Part shown: positions 43,964-53,943 of the stretch, in pieces | How positions within the stretch are numbered: the first letter of the stretch is position 1 | Layout of the letters: each line of letters begins with the position of its first letter | Source of the DNA: Amylostereum areolatum | Taxonomy: Eukaryota; Basidiomycota; Agaricomycetes; Russulales; Stereaceae | Direction: 5' to 3' | Assembly (NCBI GenBank): GCA_012932865.1 | Contig: SAXG01000024.1 | Location: 248,001-312,000, forward strand | Length of the DNA stretch: 64,000 nt | Translations under genes and position numbers: made by a program | The notes under the pieces: generated by a model | Databases searched by the model: none | What the model saw: the letters and a program-made list of their open reading frames with translations, nothing else | Told to the model about the DNA's origin: nothing

Positions 43964-44046
43964 TAGGCGGCGTCGTCCGACGTCCGCTTGCCCGTGACAA
44001 TCGGCGAATGTAACCGTCCGCTCACCGTGTACGACGGAGTATGGTG
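43964..44046 (-). repeat. right terminal inverted repeat of the giant element
   Basis: Reverse complement begins CACCATACTCC and contains CGTACACGGTGAGCGGAC; pairs with 16321-16403. Confidence 0.75.
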
Positions 44047-44209
44047 AGGGCAATGTGTGGATATTGAAACAACTGAGAGAAGCCTGCGAGAGTGAGTTGG
44101 GGGAAAATTCGAAAGGATTGTAATGACTAACCATAGGCAAGACGGGAGTGTTGGGGGAGATCATGGGGGCCTCGGCCAGCGAGGCGGAAGAAAAGGAATC
44201 TTGAGACAT
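44047..44209 (-). pseudogene. 5' fragment of the gene interrupted by the giant element (tentative)
   Basis: An ATG at 44209 opens a Ser/Pro-rich frame (MSQDSFSSASL) that runs, perhaps with an intron starting GTTAGT, to the inverted repeat. A TATA box (GTATAAAGA on the minus strand, 44330-44338) lies about 120 bp upstream and is followed by a C/T-rich tract, as in basidiomycete promoters. The rest would be at 16154-16320. Confidence 0.35.
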
Positions 44210-45189
44210 AGTGGTTGGGAGAGATGAGAACAAGGACAAGTAGTCTGAAAGCGACGATAAGTACGAAAGCGCAGAAGGAAAAGTGAGAGAGGTGGTGAGA
44301 TGAGGCTCACTGTCGACAGATGCGGGGGTCTTTATACACTTTGTGCGTGCTGATGACCCTAACTCGCCTATGAAGGGGGAAAACCACAACAAAGAGGGAG
44401 TGAGGAAGAAGGCAGGGTGCGAGGGCGTCGAGCGTGCTGGGGCGGTCGGGAAGTGAGGGAGAAGCCGGCAACGAGCCGACTTTTGGAGGACTTGGGAGGG
44501 AACCTAATACGAGAGCCGAAGGTCGAGAGTGAGAAATGAGAACCTAGAGCCGAGGGTGACGATGGGGCAAAACCGATGATATTCCAAGGGTGAAGATGAG
44601 GGTGAGGACGTAGGTGGTGGTGGTACGCTGTCGAGTAAGTACGACTTGTACACGGAACGGACCCGAGTGCTGACTAAGCAAAACTCGGCTCAAAAGTCTA
44701 AAACATACTGGGGACGAGCCGGAACAAGGTTGAGAACTAAGTGAAGTAGGTAGAAAGTACAGTATAGGGTCTGTGAGGAAGCCTGCGTCAAAACCTAAGG
44801 GGTCTTTTGAGTAATGAAGCCAGGGGCGAGAACCTGGGGGTAGGTAGGTAGGAGCCAAGGTCATGTGACCCATGGAGCTGAAGCTGAAGCCGAAACTGAA
44901 GGAGCCGGGACAGGAGCCGAAGCACCCGAAGAAACCAAAGTGTCCAAAGGAGCCGAACTTGATCTCGGTACGGGCTCAGCGCGTGCGGGGCCCTATCAGC
45001 GCTAAAGATATCAGTGGCCCAGCTTGAATAGGCAGTGTGTGGCCATCAGCGGTGATGTTCTTGATGGATTGGTTATTGTCGGTGGCCAAACGAGGCGGAC
45101 GTGCCACCACTTTTGGGGGCCTTCATGGTGTGCAGGGTGTCCAATTTGTGTGCGACGGACTCTGCGTCGTGTAGGAGGTGACGGTAATG
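44210..45189. other. promoter and spacer right of the giant element
   Basis: Holds the TATA box described for the interrupted gene, then A/G-rich sequence with short imperfect repeats of GAAGCTGAAGCCGAA near 44875-44950. An open minus-strand stretch at 44873-44544 has no recognisable content. Confidence 0.45.
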
Positions 45190-45313
45190 TCACCGGTCTG
45201 CATGAGAGTCCGCAGGGTTAGTCAAAAAGAAACTAGAAGTGTTTGAACAGAGCATACCTGCAGAACTCATTGTGTCGACGCCATCATCTGGGTGGCAGCC
45301 TGTCGAGTTGTGG
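45190..45313 (-). pseudogene. C-terminal fragment of the MULE transposase gene, left of copia-B
   Basis: The frame that reaches the right border of copia-B at 51427 (ACAHDKNDAHH) continues here (NSTGCHPDDGVDTMSSA) when copia-B and one copy of the TGTG duplication are removed. A GT donor follows. Confidence 0.6.
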
Positions 45314-45785
45314 TGTTGAAGATAGTAATGCGGACGATCTCTAGCTTCAACTATATTATGTAATATGTGACGGAAAGGAACGGAAGGTTCTGGGAAGAAC
45401 CGGAACAATATGGAATCAGCTGTGTGAGGCTGTGCAGAGCATATGATTCTTACTGTACACTTTCACATGAAAGCTGTGGTGAATGACTGAACGCACTCTT
45501 GGTGCTGATTAATTATGCTACACTATGGCACCACTTTCTTATGGCTTTTATGATTGGCTCTTATGGCACAGCGGTTTGGGTATATAAGGCTCTCGTATTT
45601 CGTCCTGCCTCCTCACTCGAAGTATCCCTTTGACTGAGGTGAGCAAACCTTTATACCTTCTACTTATTTCTCTCTGGCTTACATACCTTACTGTAGCATC
45701 TCACTGACTTGCATAAGGTATAAGATATAACTTGAAGTATCTCTTCGACTGAGCGTCTCACTGACTTGCATAAGTCTGTTCAACA
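45314..45785 (+). repeat. 5' LTR of copia-B
   Basis: 472 bp. TATA box GGTATATAAGG near 45577. Similar to the 3' LTR with scattered substitutions, indicating an old insertion. Confidence 0.93.
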
Positions 45786-45800
45786 GGTTATGGGCCCTGG
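45786..45800 (+). other. primer-binding site of copia-B (internal initiator-Met tRNA)
   Basis: GGTTATGGGCCCTGG directly follows the LTR and is complementary to the anticodon arm of initiator Met-tRNA, as in Drosophila copia. Confidence 0.85.
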
Positions 45801-46555
45801 CCTATCTATCTATCCCTCAAGTCGTACAAAGTTCTTCAAAGGCGAGTAACATTCATTTGTCCCACTTGCTCCCCAATTTGCTTGGCTCCGGGCCTTGCAT
45901 TGTGTCCTCACCCTGAAGGGGTAACGTGAGCACAGTGAGGGAGCCCTGAAGCAGGCAGAAGCCATTGCGAGTCCTCTTATCCTCTGTCCCTCTGCACACT
46001 ACGATACAGTTTGGCCCATTAGGGGCATGGTCTTTTACTTACCCAGGTTGCGTGCAGGCGTTTCGTTCCCAACCACCCTGAAGACGTCTTAGGACGTGTA
46101 GTGTTGTAGCACCCTGAAACCAAGTGACCTCATTTGAGGACAAGTGACCTCATTTGAGGAAGCTGGCAGGAAGGGCCTCTGGTGATATTTGTGTCGTCGC
46201 TAAGCCAGTACATAATTACTATACTTAGGTAATTAGGCAAGGGCTAGGGGAGCCTAGCGTGATGCTATAGGTGCTTGTGAACGGTTAGCTGGTGCTCTTA
46301 TGTGCAGACCGGTTTAGATGTCCCAATCCAGAGGGAGGTAGTCAATCCACCCTGGAGCACCTGTTACAACTGCGCATCACATACTATAACTGTTCATACA
46401 AGTATTATAGGCGCGCATGGACGTCGAGGCAGAGCAGGAACCTTTGGGTTTCTGGTTTAGAGTACAGACACAGGGGATGGTTGCTGCCTCTTTGCAACTT
46501 TGGGGATCTGGGTCTGACCGCTCCTCAACCCAGATTATTGCCACCAAGACTTATC
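45801..46555 (+). other. copia-B leader
   Basis: Untranslated leader of about 755 bp. It contains a 20-bp tandem duplication (CAAGTGACCTCATTTGAGGA, 46119-46159). An ATG at 46292 is in frame with gag, but the intervening residues do not look like Gag. Confidence 0.55.
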
Positions 46556-47470
46556 ATGTCTTCAAACTCGCTCCCTTCTAGCTTCGTCAAACTTGATGCC
46601 ACGAACTGGAAATCCTGGTCGTGCAACATGCAGGACCTGCTGCAGAGCAGGAAACTGTGGCGTGTCGTCAATGGCCAGAAGCCTTGTCCCTCAACAAGCA
46701 CAGAGATCACTGGCTTCGAGAAGAAGAAGAAGGATGCGGAAGCCAAGGGTGAACTTACCATCCAAATTACATTGGCGTCCAAGTTAGAACTCTCCACTCT
46801 CTCTGGCAAAGACTACAATGAAGTCAGAGGAGACTGGGAAGACGATGATGATGCAGCCTTTGGTCTTCTCAAGCTTGCTTGCGTCACTGCTGTGTGCAGA
46901 AAGATAGAGTACTGCACATCGTCCTATGGCGCCTGGGAGGTCCTGGAGGGAATCTACTCCAAACCTGGCATCATGACCACATTCACCAGCTTCGATCTCT
47001 ACCAACAACATCGCCTCTTCGAGTCGGAACCCCTTCGTCCTCAAATTGACAAGATGACGGAGGAGTATAATGTCCTAGGCGATAATGGTCTTGGACTATC
47101 TGACATGTTCCACACCTTTGTCGTTCTCAAGGCTCTTCCTGACTCCTTCCAGGAGTTAGTTCCTGTCATCCTCAACTCCTTCCCTGACATCATCAAGGCG
47201 AATTCTGAAGACATCTTCATTCACATCATCGAGGAGGAGTCTCGTCACAAGGGTAAAGTCGCTACCCTCGCATTCTCCAAGGCAGGAGGAAAAGGAAAGG
47301 GAGGGGGATCCTCATCGTCGTCATCTGCGCAGAAGAAAAGCAACAAGGACCTCAAATGTTACTACTGCGACAAGCCTGGCCACAAAAAGGCTGAATGTCG
47401 CAAGCACAAGAAGGATGAGGAAGAGGCAAAGAAGAAAGGTGGAGGGGGCGGCGGCGGGAACCTACTGTAA
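46556..47470 (+). CDS. copia-B Gag
   Basis: About 304 residues from MSSNSLPSSF. It is a UBN2-type Gag (FVKLDATNWKSWSCNM, later EVLEGIYSKPG and LFESEPL) with one zinc knuckle CYYCDKPGHKKAEC near residue 270 and a Lys/Gly-rich tail. It packages the element RNA. The frame is intact while Pol is broken. Pol starts one frame back (-1) within about 50 bp of overlap at the Gly-rich tail; I see no standard slippery heptamer there. Confidence 0.88.
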   Translation: MSSNSLPSSFVKLDATNWKSWSCNMQDLLQSRKLWRVVNGQKPCPSTSTEITGFEKKKKDAEAKGELTIQITLASKLELSTLSGKDYNEVRGDWEDDDDAAFGLLKLACVTAVCRKIEYCTSSYGAWEVLEGIYSKPGIMTTFTSFDLYQQHRLFESEPLRPQIDKMTEEYNVLGDNGLGLSDMFHTFVVLKALPDSFQELVPVILNSFPDIIKANSEDIFIHIIEEESRHKGKVATLAFSKAGGKGKGGGSSSSSSAQKKSNKDLKCYYCDKPGHKKAECRKHKKDEEEAKKKGGGGGGGNLL

Positions 47471-50400
47471 ATACCTTGCAGGCATCTTCATCTTCGGACA
47501 CCAATGACGTGAAGGTTTCCTGGTATATTGCCTCTGGGCACACCTGTTGGATGTTGGATTCTGGCTGTTCACAACATGTAACCCCGCACCGAGGCGATTT
47601 CGAGTCGTACACACCGTTAAAGGACTCGCATCCAATAACACTCGGAAATGGCGGCCAGATGACCTATATAGGCATTGGCACAGTGCGCATGGTCTCTGTT
47701 GTTGAAGGGAAACAAATGGAGGTTACCCTGAACAAGGTCCTCCATGCCCCTCTCACTATGCACCGGTTCATTTTGGTCGGCATGCTTAAGGAACAGGGTT
47801 TCACCATCGAACTCCGTGGGTCTGGCAGATGCACCATTTCAAAGGGAGACACTACTGTGGGGCACATCACAAAGCAGGAAAATGTATACTTGGCGAAAGT
47901 GGAAAAGGTCAAAATAACTACGGCAGACATTATGCACCAACGATTTGGACATGTCTCTCATGGTACACTCACAAAGTTAACACCAGATGTTGTCAAAGGA
48001 GTGCATGTTGATCTAGCATCTCGTCCCTCTGATCACTGCCATGGTTGTCAGCTGGGAAAGTCAACACGTCAAACATTCCTGGTTTCAGAGAAACATGCTA
48101 TGCGGGTGCTGGGAAGGATTTATTCTGACCTAGGGGGACCCATGCATATAAAATCAATCCAAGGAAATACCTATATGGCTACGTTCCTCAACGATAGTTT
48201 GTCTTTTGGTGCTATCTAATATCTGAAGGCTAAAAGCGGTGAAAGTGTTCAAGCACTTCAGAGCATGGGCCAAAAATCAGACGGGTGAAAAGATAGGAAT
48301 TTTCCACTCCAATCACGGAGGGGAGTTCACTAGTCGGAAACTCGAGGATCAGTTCAAAGAACCGGGAATAGAACATCATATGTCTGTGCCATACATGCCA
48401 CAACTTAATAGACGAGCGGAACGATTCAATCATACGATCCTTGAAAAGGCAATGGCTATGCTTCACAATGCTAGCCTTAGCTTAGGATTCTGGCAGTTGT
48501 CCATATCTACAATCATACACCAACTCAGATCCAACAGTGGCACACTCCGCTTGAGCACTGGACAAAGGGAAAGGATATTCCCAATGCCACATATCTTAGG
48601 GTATTTGGTTGCGCTGCTAAGGCATTCATAGTCAAGGACAAATGTCACAAGCTACAAGAAAAGACATTCCCTGCGACGTTCATTGGCTATGAACCCGGTG
48701 CCAGTGGGTATCAGTTGTGGGTAAAGGAAAAGAGAACCATGGTCATTGCTGCCTATGGTGAGGTAGACTTTGACGAAACCTCTTTCTCGGCAAAACCAAG
48801 TTTGCCAGCTCCGGTTCAGCCGCCACCTGTTGTGCGTCTGGAAGATTTAGTTCCAGATGTCGAAATTCCTGAGAAGCATCGTCACGCTCGACCATCGGCA
48901 CCTACTCAAGCTGATCCTGGTCCTGCAGCAGACGAAGAAAAGAAAGACAGCGGTGAGGAAGAAGTTGAAACCCCACCATCCAAGCATGAAGAGGAAGAGG
49001 TCAAGGAGATGGAGTCTGTCATCTCTGACCTCACCACCCTTTCTCCATCCCCTTCACCACCACAAACTCCACTGCATACTCCTGCAGTGGGAGTTACACC
49101 GCTCCCACAAACTCCTCAAACTAGTCGGTACCACGATGCTCTAGCAAACCCCCCACATGCAGACTACTCCCCACCTTCGCATGAGCCTGTCACGCCTGAA
49201 CAAAGGCCGCGACGGAATCGTGCAGGTTTGAGCCCGCGCTACAATAATCCAGACAATGCGCATGGTACAGGGAGGTCTAGCCAGGTCGATGCAACTATGG
49301 GCAGACGAGGAGGTTGTCGTCATGTAATGGGAGGAATGCCTTTGCTTTTGGCTTTGCTAGATACAGCAGCATTGCCTGACCCACAGTCTTTTGGGGAAGC
49401 AATAGCATCGCATGAAGCGGCGCAGTGGAGGGAAGCGTGTCAATATGAGAAAAATGCGCTAGACAAAATGGGAACCTGGAGATTGGTGGACAGACCCAAG
49501 GATGTGAACATTATCACTTGCAAATGGGTCTTCAAGCGTAAATCAGACATGCTATTTTGTGCTCGCATGGTCGCTAGAGGCTTCAAACAGGAGTATGGCA
49601 AGGATTATACGGAAACCTTCAGCCCTGTTGCCTGGTTCGAAACAATTCATTTCTGCCTTGTGTTGGCTGCACAAGAAGATTGGGAAATACATGGCATGTA
49701 CATCAAGTCAGTGTTCCTGCATGGGCAACTGGAGGAAGAAATCTACATGGAGCAACCGGAAGGTTTCGTAGATCCTACACATCTGGAGAAAGTTGTCTTA
49801 CTACTGAAGGCCATCTATGGTCTTAAACAAGCTGCTAGGCAGTGGAACACAGTAATTGACGCACTCCTAAAGGAGTTGGGCTTTGTCCGTACTTATTCGG
49901 ACACAGGATTATACGTCTATCGTCGACAGGAGGGGAACACAGTCATCATTTTGATACTGTATGTCGACGACATGGCGTTAATGGGGAACTCGCTTAGCGA
50001 AATCAAGTGCATCAAAAGTGCCATCGCTAGTCGGTTTGAGATGACGGACCTAGGGGAATTGTCTTCTTTCCTTGGGATTTGAATCATTCGCGACAGAAAG
50101 CAGAAGACAATTGAGATAGATCAAAAGCGGAACATAGCAGAAATGCTTGCCCGTTTCAAGATGTCTGAAGCGAACCCCACTCGCACTCCCCTGCCATCCG
50201 GTATTGTCCTTGAAAAGGCAACCAAAGACGCAGACCCGCACACTAGGACGTACTACCAGTCTCTCATTGGTAGTCTCATGTACATCACCATTGGTTCTCG
50301 TCCAGACATTGCGTATGTGGTCACACGGCTGGCACAGTTCAGCTCAAATCCCACTTTGGCCCATCTGAAAGCGGTGAAGTACGTTCTGCGGTACATTGTT

Positions 50401-50928
50401 GGTACACAGGACTATCGCATTCGCTACAATGGCAAAGTGAAGAACAAGCTATTTGGTTTCTCTAATGCGGATTGGGCGGAGAATAGGGATAATCGTCACT
50501 CGACATCTGCATATGTCTTCATCTACTCCGGCGGTGCCATCGCCTGGATGTCAAAGAAGCAGAAGTCGATTTCCCATTCTACCCATGAAGCAGAGTACGT
50601 CGCAATGGCAGAAGCGGCAAAACAGATGGCTTTGTACAGGAACCTCTATCAAGAGATCGGCTACCCGAGTCAAGTGCCTTTTACCTTGTATGGTGACAAC
50701 CGGGACGCACTTATTAGTGCACAAAACCCTGTCACTGGTAAAAGTCTAAAGCACATTGATATTCATTGGCATTACATTCGGGAATGCATCGATGATGGAG
50801 TGGTTTCCTTGGTTCATGCCTCTTCAGTGGATATAGTGGCAGATGCTCTGACCAAGCCTGTCCCTTATGACACACATGTCCGTTTGAGTGGGAGGATGGG
50901 TTTAGTGGAAGTGAAGGAGAGTCGCTAG
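47471..50928 (+). pseudogene. copia-B Pol, broken by stops and frameshifts
   Basis: Protease LDSGCSQH, GAG-pre-integrase MHQRFGH and CHGCQLGK, then integrase. An in-frame TAA at 48217 and a nearby frameshift split the integrase; another shift lies near 48580. The second catalytic Asp is lost (HSNHGGEF). The RT keeps YVDD, but the first catalytic Asp is replaced (GMYIKSVF). A TGA at 50080 follows SSFLGI, where the frame continues. RNase H has SNADWA in place of the usual SDADWA. Together these show a long-dead polyprotein. Confidence 0.9.
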
Positions 50929-50954
50929 CTTTTGATCATCCCATTAAGTGGGAG

Positions 50955-51426
50955 TGTTGAAGATAGTAATGCAGACAATCTCTAGCTTCAACTATATTAT
51001 GTAATATGAGATGGAAAGGAACGGAAGGTTCTGGGAAGAACCAGAACAATATGGAATCGGCTGTGCGAGGCTGTGCGGAGCATGTGATTCTTACTATACG
51101 CTTTCACATGAAAGCTATGGTAGATGACTGAGCACACTCTTGGCGCTGATTAATTATGCTACACTATGGCACCACTTTCTTATGGCTTTTATGATTGGCT
51201 CTTATGGCACAGCGGTTTGGGTATATAAGGCTCTCGTATTTCATCCTGCCTCCTCACTCGAAGTATCCCTTTGACTGAGGTGAGCAAACCTTTATACCTT
51301 CTACTTATTTCTCTCTGGCTTACATACCTTACTGTAGCATCTCACTAACTTGGATAAGATATAATACATAACTCGAAGTATCCCTTCGACTAAGTGTCTC
51401 ACTGACTTGGATAAGTCTGTTCAACA
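50955..51426 (+). repeat. 3' LTR of copia-B
   Basis: 472 bp, TGTTGAAG...GTTCAACA, followed by TGTGA. Confidence 0.93.
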
Positions 51427-53485
51427 TGTGATGTGCGTCGTTCTTGTCATGCGCACAAGCCCACATTGTCTTACGAACATGGCCAGTCTTCTCGGCTTGA
51501 TTGATGTCATCCATAAGCAGGCTGACATCCTTGCCGATGCCCTGAGATGTGAAGCTCTTGAGCCAGAGCTTGCTAGTGTGTGGCTGCTTCAGCTGCTCAT
51601 GCAAAATGTCTGCGCCGCACTTGAGGTCGTTTGCATGCTTTGAGAGACCTCCAATGAGGTTTTCAACCTAAATAAAGTCAGCTACACCACTCTTGAAGAC
51701 ACGGCAGATGAGCACGCACCTCTTCGTCAGATCCGTCGTCGACCATGATGCCACCTCCAGGTATTTCAAAGTCTAACAAGTGTGTCGGATAGTTAGTACA
51801 AGCAGAGCACGGAAGCGTGTTCCTGGATAGATGGTTGTCCCCCTCCGTGATGCTTCCTCCATACGCATCGTCCGAGTATTCGATAACAGGGTTGGATTTG
51901 TCAATGAGAGCAGGATGTTGGTAGAGTGATAATGCACATCGGCGGATAACTTCGCGCCAAAAACGAATGGGAGGAAAGGGGATGGCTTGGACGAGGTGCT
52001 TGCAGATGTGATGTGCATTGTATTTTTGTGTCCTGCAGTTAAACGTCTATGTGTACACGTTGGTTTAGTACACCTTTTCACTTGTTAAAGCCATTCGGAG
52101 TTTCTTCCAGGCACTCTTGAAATATCTTTGATACGTTGTTATGGGCTTTGCACGACCGGCGCAGTGGTCATCTTCAAGAACCGTCCCTCAGTACAGGTAT
52201 GTTGGAAGAACCTGATCTACAAGAATCCAGACAAGTTGATCAATACGCGGATGGAGGAGGTGGTGGAGGTGATCATGCTTGAGTTGCCGCCAAAAATTCT
52301 CGACACCCATCGTAGTGCGTAACCGAGAGATGAGATCGGACGTTGAGCGTGCCCAGAGCTGCCACTGCTGGGGGCGATACCATTGGTTCCAGAAATACAC
52401 CCACATATCACAAAGGTTGCTGCGGTGACAGAAGAGATACATCTCGCGGGCGGTGCACTCACAAATAATGTCCGATGTAGGTGGCTGCTTTCCATTGTCG
52501 TGCTCGGGAAAGAGGGGGTGGAGACAGAAGTGGCGTGTGAACATGCGTAGAAGGGGCTTGCAGTGCTCGGCAGGGCAAAAGATGTAATCTTTGTCTCTTG
52601 AAACCTTCTCGTCGCTCTCAAACTCCCAGTCGGGAGCATCTTCCTCGTCAGTGGCATCACGGTCGAGCTCCTGATTGACCTGATCAAGAAGATCGCCGGC
52701 CTACGAATCCAAGCCCTCTGGGATATCTGTTTCATCTGGCGGTGTATCCACCTCAACACTGACATTGGAGTTGGGTGCAGTCACTCCAGGCGGTATGCAC
52801 AGCGGCAGGTGAATGATCAGGCGAGGTTTCGAGGGGATGGGAATGGGCTGGAGAACACCGTTCAGGACTATCTTGAGCTGTGGTAGTGGTTGCGGGGCAG
52901 GTAAATCCTGTAGTACTATAAGTATATCATTAGTTTTCGCTAAAACACTCGAGTGCACTCACTACATCATCCGCTGACTGACTTAGTGGCAGCCATTTTG
53001 GGTCAATCCAATGGTACACATCATGTGCTTGAGCGCCATCATAATGTTTAGGAGTTCAGCATAATACCTTTGCTTTCGGCCAGACCGCGCGACATGCATT
53101 GATTTTGGCCGGGTCCTTGTCAGTCAGTGTGAAGACCGGGCAGACGTTCTACTTATCATGTAGCCATTCTAGGACTGTCTTCAGGAGATGTTCCTTCACA
53201 CCATGTGTCGACTCATTGGCCTGAACCATGAGAGACCTAAGAGGGATCCCAGAACCATATGTCTTGCCGAGAACTGCATAGACTTCGAACCTAGAACCAT
53301 TTGTATTCCCTAACGTAATATAAATGAATACAAGGTACGGAAGTGACACATAAAAGACTCACATGCGGAATCCATAGATACCTTGTGAAAATGTTCTGCC
53401 CACTGTTTGAGCACATCTGGGAAGAGAAAGGCAAGGGTGGTTAAGCCGGGTTCATCTGGAAGTGGGACAACATCAACACAGTGCC
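51427..53485 (-). pseudogene. MULE transposase with SWIM zinc finger, decayed
   Basis: Read leftward from the gypsy-2 LTR border: PDEPGLTTLAFLFPD, then VSMDSACE with the first catalytic Asp, EVYAVLGKTYGSGIPL and QANESTHGVKEH, a TAG/TAA-type break at 53149, then TLTDKDPAKINA with the second acidic site. A long acidic linker follows, then TMGVENFWRQLKHDHLHH and the SWIM motif (CRTQKYNAHHICKH), then a helical C-terminus that continues beyond copia-B at 45313. These are the hallmarks of Agaricomycete Mutator-like transposases. Several frame changes may be introns or decay. The 5' end is cut by the gypsy-2 LTR. Confidence 0.75.
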
Positions 53486-53943
53486 TGTTAGCAACGACTA
53501 GTGCGACAGCACCAAGTTATGACACAGCTGACTAGAAGATGAGGATGATGGAGGGGAGCCGATCAGACATGGCAACAGACAGGGGAAGGCAAGCAAAGTC
53601 GGTAGGATTGACTAGCTCGAGATAAGGAATATGTACAGCAAGAGCGAGTCTTATATACACGAGAGGAGAGAGACTTAGGTAAGCAACCGATACACGGTGA
53701 TCAGTAAGCAGACCTAGTATAAGTAAGCAGTCGTATGTAAAAGAGCACAGCATGAGTCAGTATCGTACAGCATGAGTCAAGAGAAAGGAGTCAGACCCGG
53801 TCCGGGATGAGTCATGTGGGTCCAGGCAGGATATAGATGAACCGGGTCCGGGCTGAAGTGGAGCCGGACCGGTGATAAGCTGATAAGTCCTAAAGCATGT
53901 AACCAATGTAAAGTAAAAAGAAAATTATAGACCATTCATGACA
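53486..53943 (-). repeat. gypsy-2 3' LTR
   Basis: 458 bp; minus strand begins TGTCATGAATGG and its end is slightly degenerate (TAACA for TGACA). The TATA-like TTATATAC lies on it. It is preceded on the minus strand by a polypurine tract AAGGAAGGGGTGA. Inserted in MULE coding sequence. Confidence 0.85.

Larger units (their letters stand above)
16321..44046. mobile_element. giant KDZ-class DNA transposon with TET/JBP dioxygenase cargo
   Basis: Bases 16321-16403 and the reverse complement of 44046-43964 align without gaps at 69 of 83 positions by hand count, and share an exact run through TCGTACACGGTGAGCGGAC. Between them lie a KDZ transposase, a TET/JBP-like dioxygenase and several unknown genes, plus subterminal repeats at both ends. 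A short CTCGCCG-type motif is frequent inside and absent from the nested gypsy element and the copia elements. KDZ transposons carrying TET/JBP genes are known from basidiomycetes; the full extent proposed here is inference. Without the nested gypsy the unit is about 21.75 kb. No clear target duplication: ATGGTG occurs near both ends but not symmetrically. Confidence 0.72.
45314..51426 (+). mobile_element. copia-B, complete but degenerate Ty1/copia element
   Basis: 6113 bp with 472-bp LTRs at 45314-45785 and 50955-51426, both TGTTGAAG...GTTCAACA. Flanks are TGTGG and TGTGA, a 5-bp target duplication with one change. PBS at 45786, Gag 46556-47470, Pol remnants to 50928, then the polypurine tract AAGTGGGAG. 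It sits within a MULE transposase gene. Confidence 0.93.

Noticed and set aside
16311..44046. ATGGTG as target duplication of the giant element
   Set aside because: The hexamer lies at unequal distances from the two inverted repeats and overlaps the right repeat end; probably chance.
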